Source of the DNA: an uncultured Azohydromonas sp.
GTDB taxonomy: Bacteria > Pseudomonadota > Gammaproteobacteria > Burkholderiales > Burkholderiaceae_C
Assembly (NCBI RefSeq): GCF_937926365.1
Contig: NZ_CALAOH010000008.1
Coordinates: 1 to 56,479 of the forward strand
Reading direction: 5' to 3'
DNA: 56,479 nt
Both the position numbers and the translations under genes were made by a program. The stretch's first letter is position 1; each line of letters starts with the position of its first letter. The notes below the pieces were generated by a model. It was given only the letters and a program-made list of their open reading frames with translations. It ran no database searches and was not told the DNA's origin. Shown piece after piece: positions 8,187-16,467 of the stretch.

Positions 8187-9419
8187 ATGACCATGACCAC
8201 CCCCTACAACCAACTCGACGCCTGGATCGACGCCCACTTCGACGAGGAAGTGCGCTTCCTGCAGGAGATGGTGCGCGTGCCCACCGACACGCCGCCGGGC
8301 AACAACGCGCCGCATGCCGAGCGCACCGCGCAGCTGCTCACGGCCTTCGGCTTCGAGGCCGAGAAGCACGCCGTGCCCGCCGATGAAGTGAAGGCCGGCG
8401 GCCTGCAGAGCATCACCAACCTCATCGTGCGCCGCCGCTACGGCCAGGGCCGGACCGTGGCGCTCAACGCCCATGGCGACGTGGTGCCGCCCGGCGATGG
8501 CTGGACGCACGACCCCTACGGCGGCGAGATCGAGGACGGCAAGCTCTTCGGCCGTGCCGCCGCCGTCAGCAAGAGCGACTTCGCCACCTTCACCTTCGCC
8601 GTGCGCGCGCTGGAGGCGCTGGGCGCCCAGCTCAAGGGCGGCGTGGAGCTGCACTTCACCTACGACGAGGAGTTCGGCGGCGAGCTGGGCCCGGGCTGGC
8701 TGCTGAAGAACGGCCTGACCAGGCCCGATCTGGCGCTGGCCGCGGGCTTCAGCTACCAGGTGGTTACGGCACACAACGGTTGCCTGCAGATGGAAGTGAC
8801 GGTGCACGGCAAGATGGCGCACGCCGCCATTCCCGACACCGGCGTCGATGCGCTGCAGGGCGCCGTGCGCATCCTCAACGACCTCTACACGCAGAACCTG
8901 CTCTACAAGCAGGTGAGCTCCAAGGTGCCGGGCATCAAGCATCCGTACCTCAACGTGGGCCGCATCGAGGGCGGCACCAACACCAACGTCGTGCCGGGCA
9001 AGGTGTCGTTCAAGCTGGACCGCCGCATGATCCCCGAGGAAGATCCGGTGCAGGTCGAGAACGACATCCGTCGCGTGGTCAACGAAGCGGCCGCCGCCTG
9101 CCCGGGCATCAGTGTCGAGGTCAAGCGCCTGCTGCTGGCTCGCTCGATGCAGCCCCTGCCCGGCAACGAGCCGCTGGTGCGTGCGCTGCAGCAGCACGGC
9201 CGCGCCGTGTTCGGCGAGGAGATTCCCACCTCCGGCACCCCGCTCTACACCGACGTGCGCCTGTACTGCGAGCGCGGCATCCCGGCCGTGATCTACGGCG
9301 CCGGCCCGCGCACCGTGCTGGAGAGCCACGCCAAGCGCAACGACGAGCGCGTGGAGCTGGAGGATCTGCGCCGCGCCACCAAGGTGGTGGCGCGGGCGCT
9401 GTTCGACCTGCTGCACTGA
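8187..9419 (+). CDS. M20 family metallohydrolase (ArgE/DapE type), substrate unknown
   Basis: A 410-residue di-zinc hydrolase of the M20 peptidase/deacylase clan. Metal and catalytic motifs are visible: NAHGDVVPPGDGW (first His and Asp), SKSDFA (bridging Asp), TYDEEFGGE (catalytic Glu and ligand) and ESHAKRNDE (last His). A dimerisation domain with VHGKMAHAAIPDTG lies in the middle. It is a separate lineage from the AllC domain just upstream. Its position suggests a carbamoyl- or ureido-compound in purine breakdown, but family members also cleave acyl-amino acids and peptides, so no substrate is assigned. Start ATG 8187 or 8193 is ambiguous; no clear ribosome binding site was seen. Confidence 0.85.
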   Translation: MTMTTPYNQLDAWIDAHFDEEVRFLQEMVRVPTDTPPGNNAPHAERTAQLLTAFGFEAEKHAVPADEVKAGGLQSITNLIVRRRYGQGRTVALNAHGDVVPPGDGWTHDPYGGEIEDGKLFGRAAAVSKSDFATFTFAVRALEALGAQLKGGVELHFTYDEEFGGELGPGWLLKNGLTRPDLALAAGFSYQVVTAHNGCLQMEVTVHGKMAHAAIPDTGVDALQGAVRILNDLYTQNLLYKQVSSKVPGIKHPYLNVGRIEGGTNTNVVPGKVSFKLDRRMIPEEDPVQVENDIRRVVNEAAAACPGISVEVKRLLLARSMQPLPGNEPLVRALQQHGRAVFGEEIPTSGTPLYTDVRLYCERGIPAVIYGAGPRTVLESHAKRNDERVELEDLRRATKVVARALFDLLH

Positions 9420-9476
9420 AGGACCAGCAGCCGAGGTCGGCCTGCCTTCGGCCTTGGCTGTCCAGAGGCGTCCATC

Positions 9477-10214
9477 ATGTCCACCCAGCATCCCTTCGCC
9501 GCCCCGGAGCTGGGCAAGGTGCCCTGCTCCGGTTGCCGCCTGCGGGCACTGTGCCTGCCGGCCAACCTGTCGAACTGGGAGCTCGCGCAACTCGACGCCC
9601 TGGTGAATGCACAGCGCCCGGTGGCCCGTGGGCAGAGCCTCTTCCGGGCCGGCGACCGCTTCGATTCGCTCTACGCGGTACGCACCGGCTTCTTCAAGAC
9701 CTGCGCCACGGCCGAGGACGGGCGCGAGCAGGTCACGGGCTTCCAGATGCCGGGCGATCTCCTGGGCCTCGCCGCCCTCGATGCCGGGCGGCATGCGGTG
9801 GACGCCGTGGCCCTGGAGGACGCCCAGGTCTGCGTGATTCCCTTCGATTCCCTGGAAGCCCCCTCGCCCGGCGCGCACGTGTTGCAGCGCCAGCTGCTGA
9901 AAGCCATGAGCCGCCTGATCGTGCGCGACCACGGCGTGATGCTCCTGCTGGGCAGCATGCGCGCCGGGCAGCGCCTCGCGGCCTTCCTGCTCAACCTGGC
10001 GCAGCGGCTGCAGGCGCTGGGCTACTCGGGCTCCGCCCTCGTGCTGCGCATGACGCGCGAGGAGATCGGGAGCTACCTGGGCATGAAGGAAGAGACGGTC
10101 AGCCGCACCTTCACCGGCTTGCAGGAGCAAGGGCTGCTGGAGGTCAGGCAGCGGGAGCTGCGCATCCTGGACGTTGCCGGGCTGCAAAGGCGGGCCAGCG
10201 GCGACGTGGGCTGA
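9477..10214 (+). CDS. Crp/Fnr family regulator, FNR type with iron-sulfur cysteines
   Basis: A 245-residue regulator with an N-terminal cyclic-nucleotide-like sensor domain and a C-terminal winged helix. Cysteines at 17, 20 and 26 (C-x2-C-x5-C) and at 119 match the four [4Fe-4S] ligands of E. coli FNR in order and spacing. The recognition helix has EETVSR, the E-SR pattern that reads TTGAT-N4-ATCAA. It therefore probably senses oxygen. GAGG before the ATG supports the start. A good FNR box lies at 39515-39528 in this window, upstream of an alcohol dehydrogenase gene. Its position inside the purine region might link respiratory status to PuuD-dependent urate oxidation (inference). Confidence 0.9.
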   Translation: MSTQHPFAAPELGKVPCSGCRLRALCLPANLSNWELAQLDALVNAQRPVARGQSLFRAGDRFDSLYAVRTGFFKTCATAEDGREQVTGFQMPGDLLGLAALDAGRHAVDAVALEDAQVCVIPFDSLEAPSPGAHVLQRQLLKAMSRLIVRDHGVMLLLGSMRAGQRLAAFLLNLAQRLQALGYSGSALVLRMTREEIGSYLGMKEETVSRTFTGLQEQGLLEVRQRELRILDVAGLQRRASGDVG

Positions 10215-10311
10215 AGATCCGCTTCGCCATCCCCGCGCAGGCGCACTACTGTCCTGTCCGGGGAAAGTCGAAGCGTTTCTGCGGGACGAAGCACGGGAGG
10301 CTGCCCTTCTA

Positions 10312-10455
10312 CTTCGTCATTCCCGCGAAGGCGGGAATCCAGGCGGCCCCACATCAGCGCGAAGCCTGGGCGCTGCGAACCAGGACCCAAGCCCCGGCGC
10401 TCAACCCAATCGGCTTGCGGCGGCTTGGGTGCCGCCTGGGCTCCCGGTGACGAAG
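10312..10455. repeat. Palindromic repeat, long class (copy 2)
   Basis: About 145 bases starting CGTCATTCCCGCGAAGGCGG and ending in GGTGACGAAG, with an internal segment containing GCGGCCCCACATCAGCGCGA and AAGCCTGG. The same units occur at 15231-15382 and, inverted, at 20437-20587. The upstream TGTCCGGGGAAA (about 10254) is part of an extended form shared with those copies. Confidence 0.8.
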
Positions 10456-10481
10456 TTTGCTGTTGCTGTCGGGCGCTGAAA

Positions 10482-11228
10482 TCAGCTCAACAGCGCCTTC
10501 ACCAGGTCCAGCTGCCGGTCCGGCGCGCTGCCGTCGAGCCGCAGGTTGGCTTCCACGCGCAACAGGTGCTCGTTCATGCAGGCCACGGCCACGTTGGCAT
10601 CGCCGCTGCGGCAGGCCTTGAGCAGGTCCTGGTGCTCGTCCGAGGAACAGTGGGGATCGTTGGTGGACTGGTAGAGCATCGCGATGAGCGAGCTGCGGGC
10701 CACCATCTCGCGCACCAGCTCGGCCAGCGTGGCGTTGCCCGCGCACTCGGCCAGCACCACGTGGAAGTCGCCCAGCAGCTTCTCGCGCGCGCTGCCGCTG
10801 GTGGGCGGCTCCAGGGTGCTGCGCTCGATCTTGATGTGCTGCTCCAGCAGCGCGAAGTCGCGCGGCTTGGCCTGGGCCACGAACAGCCGCACCACCTCGG
10901 CTTCCAGCACGCGCCGCACCGCGAACACTTCGCGCGCTTCCTGCACGCTGGGCTTGCTCACGAAGGCGCCCTTGTCCGGGACGATCTGGATCAGCTTGTC
11001 GCGCGAGAGCGTGAGCAGCGCGGCGCGGATCTTGGTGCGGCTCACGCCGTAGACCCGCCCCAGCGCTTCTTCGCGCAAGCGGGTGCCGGGCGGCAACCGC
11101 TTGTCAACGATCGCCGCGGCGAGGTCGCGGGCGATCTCATCGGCGCTGGCGCCGCGGCTTTCGGGCAGGTCTTCTTCGGTGGCGGAGGCGGCCACCTCGT
11201 CGGGAACGGGGCGCTTGCTACGAGGCAT
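10482..11228 (-). CDS. GntR family regulator, FCD subfamily; probable purine/allantoin repressor
   Basis: A 248-residue protein. Residues about 28-95 form a GntR winged helix (PPGTRLREEALGRVYGVSRT, then IQIVPDKGAFVSKP), and the rest is a helical FCD ligand-binding domain with FHVVLAECAGN and HLLRVEANLRL carrying likely metal-binding residues. It is the third gene after the NCS1 permease and allantoin racemase genes (gaps of 14 and 36 bases), so it is probably expressed with them. Three TGTATACA palindromes in the window lie upstream of puuD, UraD-AllC and the NCS1 operon and are the best candidate operators. The ligand is probably an allantoin-pathway intermediate, by context only. Confidence 0.9.
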   Translation of the reverse strand: MPRSKRPVPDEVAASATEEDLPESRGASADEIARDLAAAIVDKRLPPGTRLREEALGRVYGVSRTKIRAALLTLSRDKLIQIVPDKGAFVSKPSVQEAREVFAVRRVLEAEVVRLFVAQAKPRDFALLEQHIKIERSTLEPPTSGSAREKLLGDFHVVLAECAGNATLAELVREMVARSSLIAMLYQSTNDPHCSSDEHQDLLKACRSGDANVAVACMNEHLLRVEANLRLDGSAPDRQLDLVKALLS

Positions 11229-11264
11229 GGCCCGATTCTAGGCAAGCGCCCTTCCCGCTTCGCT

Positions 11265-12020
11265 TCAGGCCGCGCGCAACTCGGCCGGCTGCAGGCTGAA
11301 CTCCTTGAGCAGCCCCAGCATGGGCTTGGCCGGCGGCCGGGCCAGCTCGCCGCGCTTGCCGGTGCGCAGGCCCAACACCGCCAGCGATTCCACCAGCTGC
11401 GTGGCGGCGGCCACGCCATCGACCACCGGCACGCCCAGGCTGTCGGAGATGTCGCGGCACAGGTCCGTCATGCCGGCGCAGCCCAGCACGATCACGTCCG
11501 AGCCGTCCTCGTCCAGCGCCCGCCGGCACTCGTCGAGGATGCGCCTGCGCGCATCGGAGCCGGGATGCTCCAGCTCCAGCACCGGCAGCTCACAGGCGCG
11601 CACGTTGGCGCAGAAGCGCTTCATGCCGTAGCGCTCGGCCAGGTGCCAGGCGATGCCGCTGGTGCGCGCCAGCGTCGTCACCACGCTGAAGGAGCTGCCC
11701 ACGAGGCTGGCCATGTGCATCGCCGCCTCGGCGATGCCGACCACCGGCGCGCGGGCCAGCTCGCGGGCGGCCTGCAGGCCCGGGTCGCCGAAGCAGGCGA
11801 TGACGTAACCATCCATGCCGGCGCGCTCGCCCGCCGCGATCTCCTGCAGCAGGCCCGGCACGGCCAGCGCCTCGTCGTAATGGCTCTCGATGGATACCGG
11901 CCCCATGGCGGGGCTCACCGCCACGATCTCGGTGCCAGGCCGGGCCACCGCGCGCGCGCACTGGCCGATCTTGGCCGTCATGCTGGCGGTGGTGTTGGGG
12001 TTGATGATCTTGATCTTCAT
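11265..12020 (-). CDS. hpxA: Allantoin racemase (Asp/Glu/hydantoin racemase family)
   Basis: A 251-residue racemase. The N-terminus KIKIINPNTTASMT, the catalytic cysteine in VIACFGDPG (about residue 75) and the second cysteine in VIVLGCAGM (about residue 180) are the two-base pair of hydantoin/allantoin racemases. It would interconvert R- and S-allantoin, so that spontaneously formed R-allantoin is usable. The gene sits between the NCS1 permease and the GntR regulator. Hydantoin racemase is the alternative, but the surrounding purine genes favour allantoin. The start at 12020 is the family start; the ribosome binding site is weak, suggesting translational coupling to the permease gene 14 bases upstream. 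Confidence 0.87.
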   Translation of the reverse strand: MKIKIINPNTTASMTAKIGQCARAVARPGTEIVAVSPAMGPVSIESHYDEALAVPGLLQEIAAGERAGMDGYVIACFGDPGLQAARELARAPVVGIAEAAMHMASLVGSSFSVVTTLARTSGIAWHLAERYGMKRFCANVRACELPVLELEHPGSDARRRILDECRRALDEDGSDVIVLGCAGMTDLCRDISDSLGVPVVDGVAAATQLVESLAVLGLRTGKRGELARPPAKPMLGLLKEFSLQPAELRAA

Positions 12021-12034
12021 GGCTTCACGAGGGG

Positions 12035-13525
12035 TCAGCGCTGCTTGGTGTTGAGGAGGGCGTAGAACACGAAGCCCAGCGCGGTGCTGATGAACCAGGC
12101 GTAGTTGGCCGCGCCGCGCCAGGAGGGAATGAGCACGCACAGCATCGGGATCAGCGCCGCGGGCACCAGGGCGGCAATGGCCTTGCGGTTGTAGCCGCCG
12201 CTGAACCAGTAGCGGCCCGACGGGCTGAGCGTGTAGAGGTCATCGACCTTCACGTCCTGCTTCTTCACCAGGTAGTAGTCGGCGATCAGGATCCCGAACA
12301 GCGGGCCGATGAAGGCACCCAGGACGTCCAGCGTGTAGTGGATGACCTCGGGGTTGTTGTAGAGGTTCCAGGGCGTGATGAACACCGAGCCCACCGCGGC
12401 GATCATCCCGCCGGTGCGCCAGCTGATCTTCTGCGGGTTGACGTTGGAGAAGTCGAAGGCCGGCGAGACGAAGTTGGCGACGATGTTGATGCCGATGGTG
12501 GCGACCATGAAGGTCAGCGCGCCCAGCACGACGGCGGTGGTGCTGTCGATCTTGCTGACGGTGTGCACCGGGTCGGTGATCAGCTCGCCGAACACCGGCA
12601 GCGTGGCGGCGGTGGTGACCACGGTCAGCAGCGAGAAGAACAGGAAGTTGACCGGCAGGCCCCAGAAGTTGCCCTTCTTCACCGCGTCGAAGCTCTTGCC
12701 GTAGCGGGAGAAGTCGCCGAAGTTGAGCATCGGGCCGCTGAAGTAGTTCACCACCAGCGCGATGGCCGAGAGCATCACCGGCAGCGCATCCCAGCCTTCG
12801 AACTTCACGCCGCCGAGGTTCATGTTGATGTTGTCCCAACCGGCCTTCCACACCAGCCAGCCGCACAGGACGCCCATCACGACGTAGACGGCGGGGCCGG
12901 CCCAGTCGATGAACTTGCGGATCGACTCCATGCCGTGCCAGAACACGAAAGCCTGCAGGACCCACATCACCATGAAGGCCACCCAGCCCAGCGCGGACAG
13001 GCCGACAAAGCCGTGCTGCTGCACGTCGGCATAAGGCGCGAGGTTGGGATAGAAGTGCAGCGCCAGCACCATGAAGGCGGCCGAGGCCAGGTAGGTCTGG
13101 ATGCCGTACCAGGCCACCGCGATGAGGCCTCGGATGATGGCCGGGATGTTGGCGCCCAGCACGCCGAAGGAGGCACGGCAGATCACCGGGTAGGGCGTGC
13201 CGGTGACCTGGCTGGGCTTGGCCACCAAGTTGCAGAAGAACTGCACGATGCAGATGCCCACCAGCAGCGCCACCAGCACCTGCCAGCTGGACAGGCCCAG
13301 CGCGAACAGGCTGCCGGCGGTGATGTAGCCGCCCACGCTGTGCACGTCCGACATCCAGAACGCAAAGATGTTGTATTGCCCCCAGGTCTGCTTCTTCAGC
13401 GGGGCCAGGTCCTCGTTGGTCAACCGGGGGTCGTAGCCCGGCTTGATCAGGGCGTTGGACTCCTCGTGGCCATGCGCCGGTGCGGCACCGGTGCCCACGG
13501 CCAGCTCAGTAACGACAGTGCTCAT
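12035..13525 (-). CDS. NCS1 family permease, probably allantoin (or hydantoin) importer
   Basis: A 496-residue, 12-helix NCS1 symporter. Visible signatures are TWGQYNIFAFWMSDVHSVGG (TM1, Trp/Asn region of the substrate site), CRASFGVLGANIPAIIRGLI and the GPMLNFGDFSRYG segment. The family imports purines, pyrimidines, hydantoins or allantoin with Na+ or H+. It is the first gene of an operon with allantoin racemase and GntR, which makes allantoin the likeliest substrate. The start at 13525 follows GGAGAAAG. Transcription probably begins near the TTTGTATACAAA palindrome 95 bases upstream. Confidence 0.92.
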   Translation of the reverse strand: MSTVVTELAVGTGAAPAHGHEESNALIKPGYDPRLTNEDLAPLKKQTWGQYNIFAFWMSDVHSVGGYITAGSLFALGLSSWQVLVALLVGICIVQFFCNLVAKPSQVTGTPYPVICRASFGVLGANIPAIIRGLIAVAWYGIQTYLASAAFMVLALHFYPNLAPYADVQQHGFVGLSALGWVAFMVMWVLQAFVFWHGMESIRKFIDWAGPAVYVVMGVLCGWLVWKAGWDNINMNLGGVKFEGWDALPVMLSAIALVVNYFSGPMLNFGDFSRYGKSFDAVKKGNFWGLPVNFLFFSLLTVVTTAATLPVFGELITDPVHTVSKIDSTTAVVLGALTFMVATIGINIVANFVSPAFDFSNVNPQKISWRTGGMIAAVGSVFITPWNLYNNPEVIHYTLDVLGAFIGPLFGILIADYYLVKKQDVKVDDLYTLSPSGRYWFSGGYNRKAIAALVPAALIPMLCVLIPSWRGAANYAWFISTALGFVFYALLNTKQR

Positions 13526-13619
13526 GCTTTCTCCATTGGTGGGTCGTGCACGTCTCGCGACGTTCCAGGGTCCACGGGCTCGGGCCGTGTCCGGCCTTCC
13601 CGTTTTTTCGTGTCCTTGT

Positions 13620-13631
13620 TTTGTATACAAA
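13620..13631. promoter_or_regulatory. TTTGTATACAAA palindrome, putative GntR operator of the NCS1-hpxA-gntR operon
   Basis: A perfect 12-base palindrome in the 364-base gap between the NCS1 permease and glycerate kinase genes. It shares the TGTATACA core with 5046-5055 and 6228-6237. Its place upstream of the operon that includes gntR predicts autoregulation. Confidence 0.65.
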
Positions 13632-13800
13632 GATAGTGCACGTTCTGCGTTACGTCACGTCCCTGTGCGGAGGTGTTTTCCCTGATGGCAGCGGTTGGGC
13701 AGGTCGGCGGCAGGCGTGGCAGCGCCCGTCAGGGGCCGATTCGCCCCCCGCGCTCAGGGGGCGCCGGGCCGGAAGCCTCGGCGATGCGGCGCGCGCGCCC

Positions 13801-13860
13801 AAAAGCAAAACGGCGCGGCAATGGACCGCGGCTCGGGGCCGCAGGCCATTGCCGCGCCGT
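13801..13860 (-). terminator. Strong intrinsic terminator of the gcl-hyi-glxR-ttuD operon
   Basis: A perfect 15-base inverted repeat (13810-13824 with 13846-13860; arm ACGGCGCGGCAATGG) with a further GCGGC/GCCGC stem inside. On the minus strand it is followed by TTTTGCTTTT. It starts 30 bases after the ttuD stop codon at 13890. Confidence 0.88.
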
Positions 13861-13889
13861 GGAGGCGTGGCGGTTCGCGCGGTGCGCGG

Positions 13890-15173
13890 CTACAGGATCA
13901 GCAGCGCACGGAAGTCGTTGACGTTGGTGAAGGTGGGGCCTGGGCTCACCAAGTCGCCCAGGCCGGCGAAGAAGCTGTAGGCGTCGTTGCGGTCGAGGAA
14001 GGCGCGGGCATCCAGGCCCGCCGCGCGGGCGCGCGCCAGCGTGTCGGGCGTGACGATGGCGCCGGCGTTGTCCTCCACGCCGTCGATGCCGTCGGTATCC
14101 GCCGCCAGCACCCACAGCCGCTCCTGCGCCTGCAGCGCGAGGGCGCAGCCCAGCAGGAACTCGGTGGCCCGCCCTCCCCGTCCGCCCTTGGACTTGACGG
14201 TCACGGTGGTCTCGCCGCCGGACAGGATCACGCAGGGCCTGGAGAAGGGCTCGCCGCGCCGCGCCACCGCGCGCGCCAGGGCCGCGTGCACCTTGCCCAC
14301 CTCGCGGCTCTCGCCCTCGATCTCGTCGGACAGGATGTGCGCTTCCACGCCCTGCGCGCGCGCCAGTTGCGCGGCGGCCTCCAGGCTCTGCTGCGGCGTG
14401 GCGATGAGGTGCAGCGCGTGGCCGTCGAAGCAGGGATCGCCCGGCGCCGGCGTCTCGAAGGCGCCGCTCTCCAGCCCGGCGCGCGCGGCCGGCGGCAGCT
14501 CGATGCCGTAGCGCTCCAGGATCGCCAGCGCGTCGGCGCAGCGGGTGGCGTCTGGCACCGTGGGACCGCTGGCGATGACGGCCGGGTCGTCGCCGGGCAC
14601 GTCGGAGATCGCCAGCGTCAGCACCCGCGCCGGCGCGCACATCGCGGCCAGCCGCCCGCCCTTCACGGCGGAAAGATGCTTTCGCACACAGTTCATCTCG
14701 TCGATCGAGGCGCCGCTGCGCAGCAGCGCGCGGTTGATCGCCTGCTTGTCCTGCAGCGACAGGCCCTCGGCCGGCAGGCTCAGCAGCGCGGAGCCGCCGC
14801 CGGAGATCAGGCACAGCACCAGGTCGTCGGCCGTCAGCCCGCGCGTGAGCTCGACGATGCGCCGCGTCGCCTGCAGCCCGGCATCGTCCGGCACCGGATG
14901 CGCCGCCTCCACCACCTCGATGCGGCCGGGCCGCGCCGCATAGGCGGGCGGCACATGGCCGTAGCGGGTGATCACCAGGCCGGAGAGCGGCGCGTCGGCC
15001 GGCCACAGCGCATCCACCGCCGCCGCCATCGCGCCGCCCGCCTTGCCCGCGCCCAGTACCAGCGTGCGGCCCCGGGGCGGCCCGGGCAGGTGCGCGGCAA
15101 TGTTCTCCGCGGGCAGCGCGCGGGCCACGGCGGCGTCGAAGAGGGAACGGAGGAAGGCGCGGGGGTCTTGCAT
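13890..15173 (-). CDS. ttuD: Glycerate kinase (MOFRL family, glycerate 2-kinase)
   Basis: A 427-residue protein of the GckA/TtuD family: N-terminal DUF4147 domain with LVLGAGKAGGAMA (residues about 38-50) and CLISGGGSALLSLP, and a C-terminal MOFRL domain with VILSGGETTVTVKSKGGRGG. It phosphorylates D-glycerate, normally giving 2-phosphoglycerate in this family, which enters lower glycolysis. It is last in the gcl-hyi-glxR-ttuD operon and is followed by a perfect terminator hairpin. A 360-base gap filled with repeats separates it from glxR. The hydroxypyruvate reductase name used for some homologues is an older annotation of the same family. Confidence 0.93.
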   Translation of the reverse strand: MQDPRAFLRSLFDAAVARALPAENIAAHLPGPPRGRTLVLGAGKAGGAMAAAVDALWPADAPLSGLVITRYGHVPPAYAARPGRIEVVEAAHPVPDDAGLQATRRIVELTRGLTADDLVLCLISGGGSALLSLPAEGLSLQDKQAINRALLRSGASIDEMNCVRKHLSAVKGGRLAAMCAPARVLTLAISDVPGDDPAVIASGPTVPDATRCADALAILERYGIELPPAARAGLESGAFETPAPGDPCFDGHALHLIATPQQSLEAAAQLARAQGVEAHILSDEIEGESREVGKVHAALARAVARRGEPFSRPCVILSGGETTVTVKSKGGRGGRATEFLLGCALALQAQERLWVLAADTDGIDGVEDNAGAIVTPDTLARARAAGLDARAFLDRNDAYSFFAGLGDLVSPGPTFTNVNDFRALLIL

Positions 15174-15230
15174 GGGGGTCTCTCAAAGTTTCTTTGGGGT
15201 AACCGCGAGCTCGTGCGCACCGCACCCCGC

Positions 15231-15382
15231 TTCGTCATTCCCGCGAAGGCGGGAATCCAGGCGGCCCCACGTCAGCACGAAGCCTGGGTGCTGCGAACGA
15301 CGACACAAGCCCCGGCGTTCGACCCGATCTGCTGGCGGCGGCTCGGGGGCCGCCTGGACTCCCGCCTTCGCGGGAGTGACGA
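15231..15382. repeat. Palindromic repeat, long class (copy 3), inside the glyoxylate operon
   Basis: It begins CGTCATTCCCGCGAAGGCGG and ends CTTCGCGGGAGTGACGAA, with the internal GCGGCCCCACGTCAGC block. It fills most of the gap between glxR and ttuD. The following bases 15400-15480 hold an extended flank, including a 21-base block at 15421-15441 that recurs exactly but inverted at 20377-20397. Confidence 0.82.
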
Positions 15383-15533
15383 ATCAGGGTGTGAAGCGGC
15401 TCGGCTCACGAGATGCCAATGCCTGGAAATTTCCCCGGACAGCACTGCGCCTGCGCGGGGATGACGAAGCAGTAGGCGAGCCGCCTCGGCTGACGACCTG
15501 CAATCAGCGTCTCAGGCCGTCAACGTGGCGCGC

Positions 15534-16436
15534 TCACTCCGCCTTCGCCACCTCGTGGTTCGCCATCAGCTCCAGCGCCCGCACCAGCGCCGAGTGGTCG
15601 AGGTTGCCCATGCCGTTGGCGGCGCAGGCCTGCATCAGCTGGGCGGCGTTGGCGGTCTGCGGCAACGACACGCCCAGGGTGCGCGCGCCCTGCAGCGCCA
15701 GGTTCAGGTCCTTCTGGTGCAGACCGATGCGGAAGCCGGGCTCGAAGGTGCGCTTGATCATGCGCTCGCCGTGCACCTCCAGGATGCGGCTGGAGGCGAA
15801 GCCGCCCATCAGCGCCTGGCGCACCTTGGCCGGATCGGCGCCGGCCTTGCTGGCGAAGATCAGCGCCTCGCCCACCGCGGCGATGTTCAGCGCCACGATG
15901 ATCTGGTTGGCCACCTTGGTGGTCTGGCCGTCGCCGTTGTCGCCCACCAGCGTGATGTTCTTGCCCATCAGCTCGAACAGCGGCTTGACCCGGTCGAAGG
16001 CCTGCTGCGGGCCGCCGACCATGATGGTCAGGCTGGCCGCCTTGGCGCCCACCTCGCCGCCGGAGACCGGCGCGTCCAGGTAGTCCACGCCGATGTGGTT
16101 GATGCGCTTGGCGAACTCCTTGGTGCGGATGGGGCAGATGCTGCTCATGTCCACCACCACCTTGCCCGTGCTCAGGCCGGAGAGCACGCCGCGCTCGTCG
16201 AACAGCACGGCTTCCACGTCCGGCGTGTCGGGCACCATGATGAAGATGATGTCCGCGCGCTCCGCGACGCCGCGCGCGCTGGTGCACACGGTGGCCGAGC
16301 TGTCGGCGATGTCCTGCGGCACCTTGCCGACCGTGTGCACGAACAACTGGTGGCCGGCCTTGATCAGGTGGCCGCACATGGGCGCACCCATGATGCCCAG
16401 GCCGATGAAGCCGAGTTTCAGCGGGGAAGTGGTCAT
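15534..16436 (-). CDS. glxR: 2-hydroxy-3-oxopropionate (tartronate semialdehyde) reductase
   Basis: A 300-residue beta-hydroxyacid dehydrogenase. The Rossmann motif GFIGLGIMGAPM is at residues 9-20, the substrate loop DAPVSGGEVGA at 121-131 and the catalytic Lys174 lies in QTTKVANQI. It reduces tartronate semialdehyde, the product of Gcl, to D-glycerate with NAD(P)H. The start at 16436 follows AAGGAGAAA. It lies 31 bases after hyi in the operon, which makes the assignment firmer than for an isolated family member. Confidence 0.94.
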   Translation of the reverse strand: MTTSPLKLGFIGLGIMGAPMCGHLIKAGHQLFVHTVGKVPQDIADSSATVCTSARGVAERADIIFIMVPDTPDVEAVLFDERGVLSGLSTGKVVVDMSSICPIRTKEFAKRINHIGVDYLDAPVSGGEVGAKAASLTIMVGGPQQAFDRVKPLFELMGKNITLVGDNGDGQTTKVANQIIVALNIAAVGEALIFASKAGADPAKVRQALMGGFASSRILEVHGERMIKRTFEPGFRIGLHQKDLNLALQGARTLGVSLPQTANAAQLMQACAANGMGNLDHSALVRALELMANHEVAKAE

Positions 16437-16467
16437 GTCGTTTCTCCTTGGTGGTTGTGGTTGAGGC

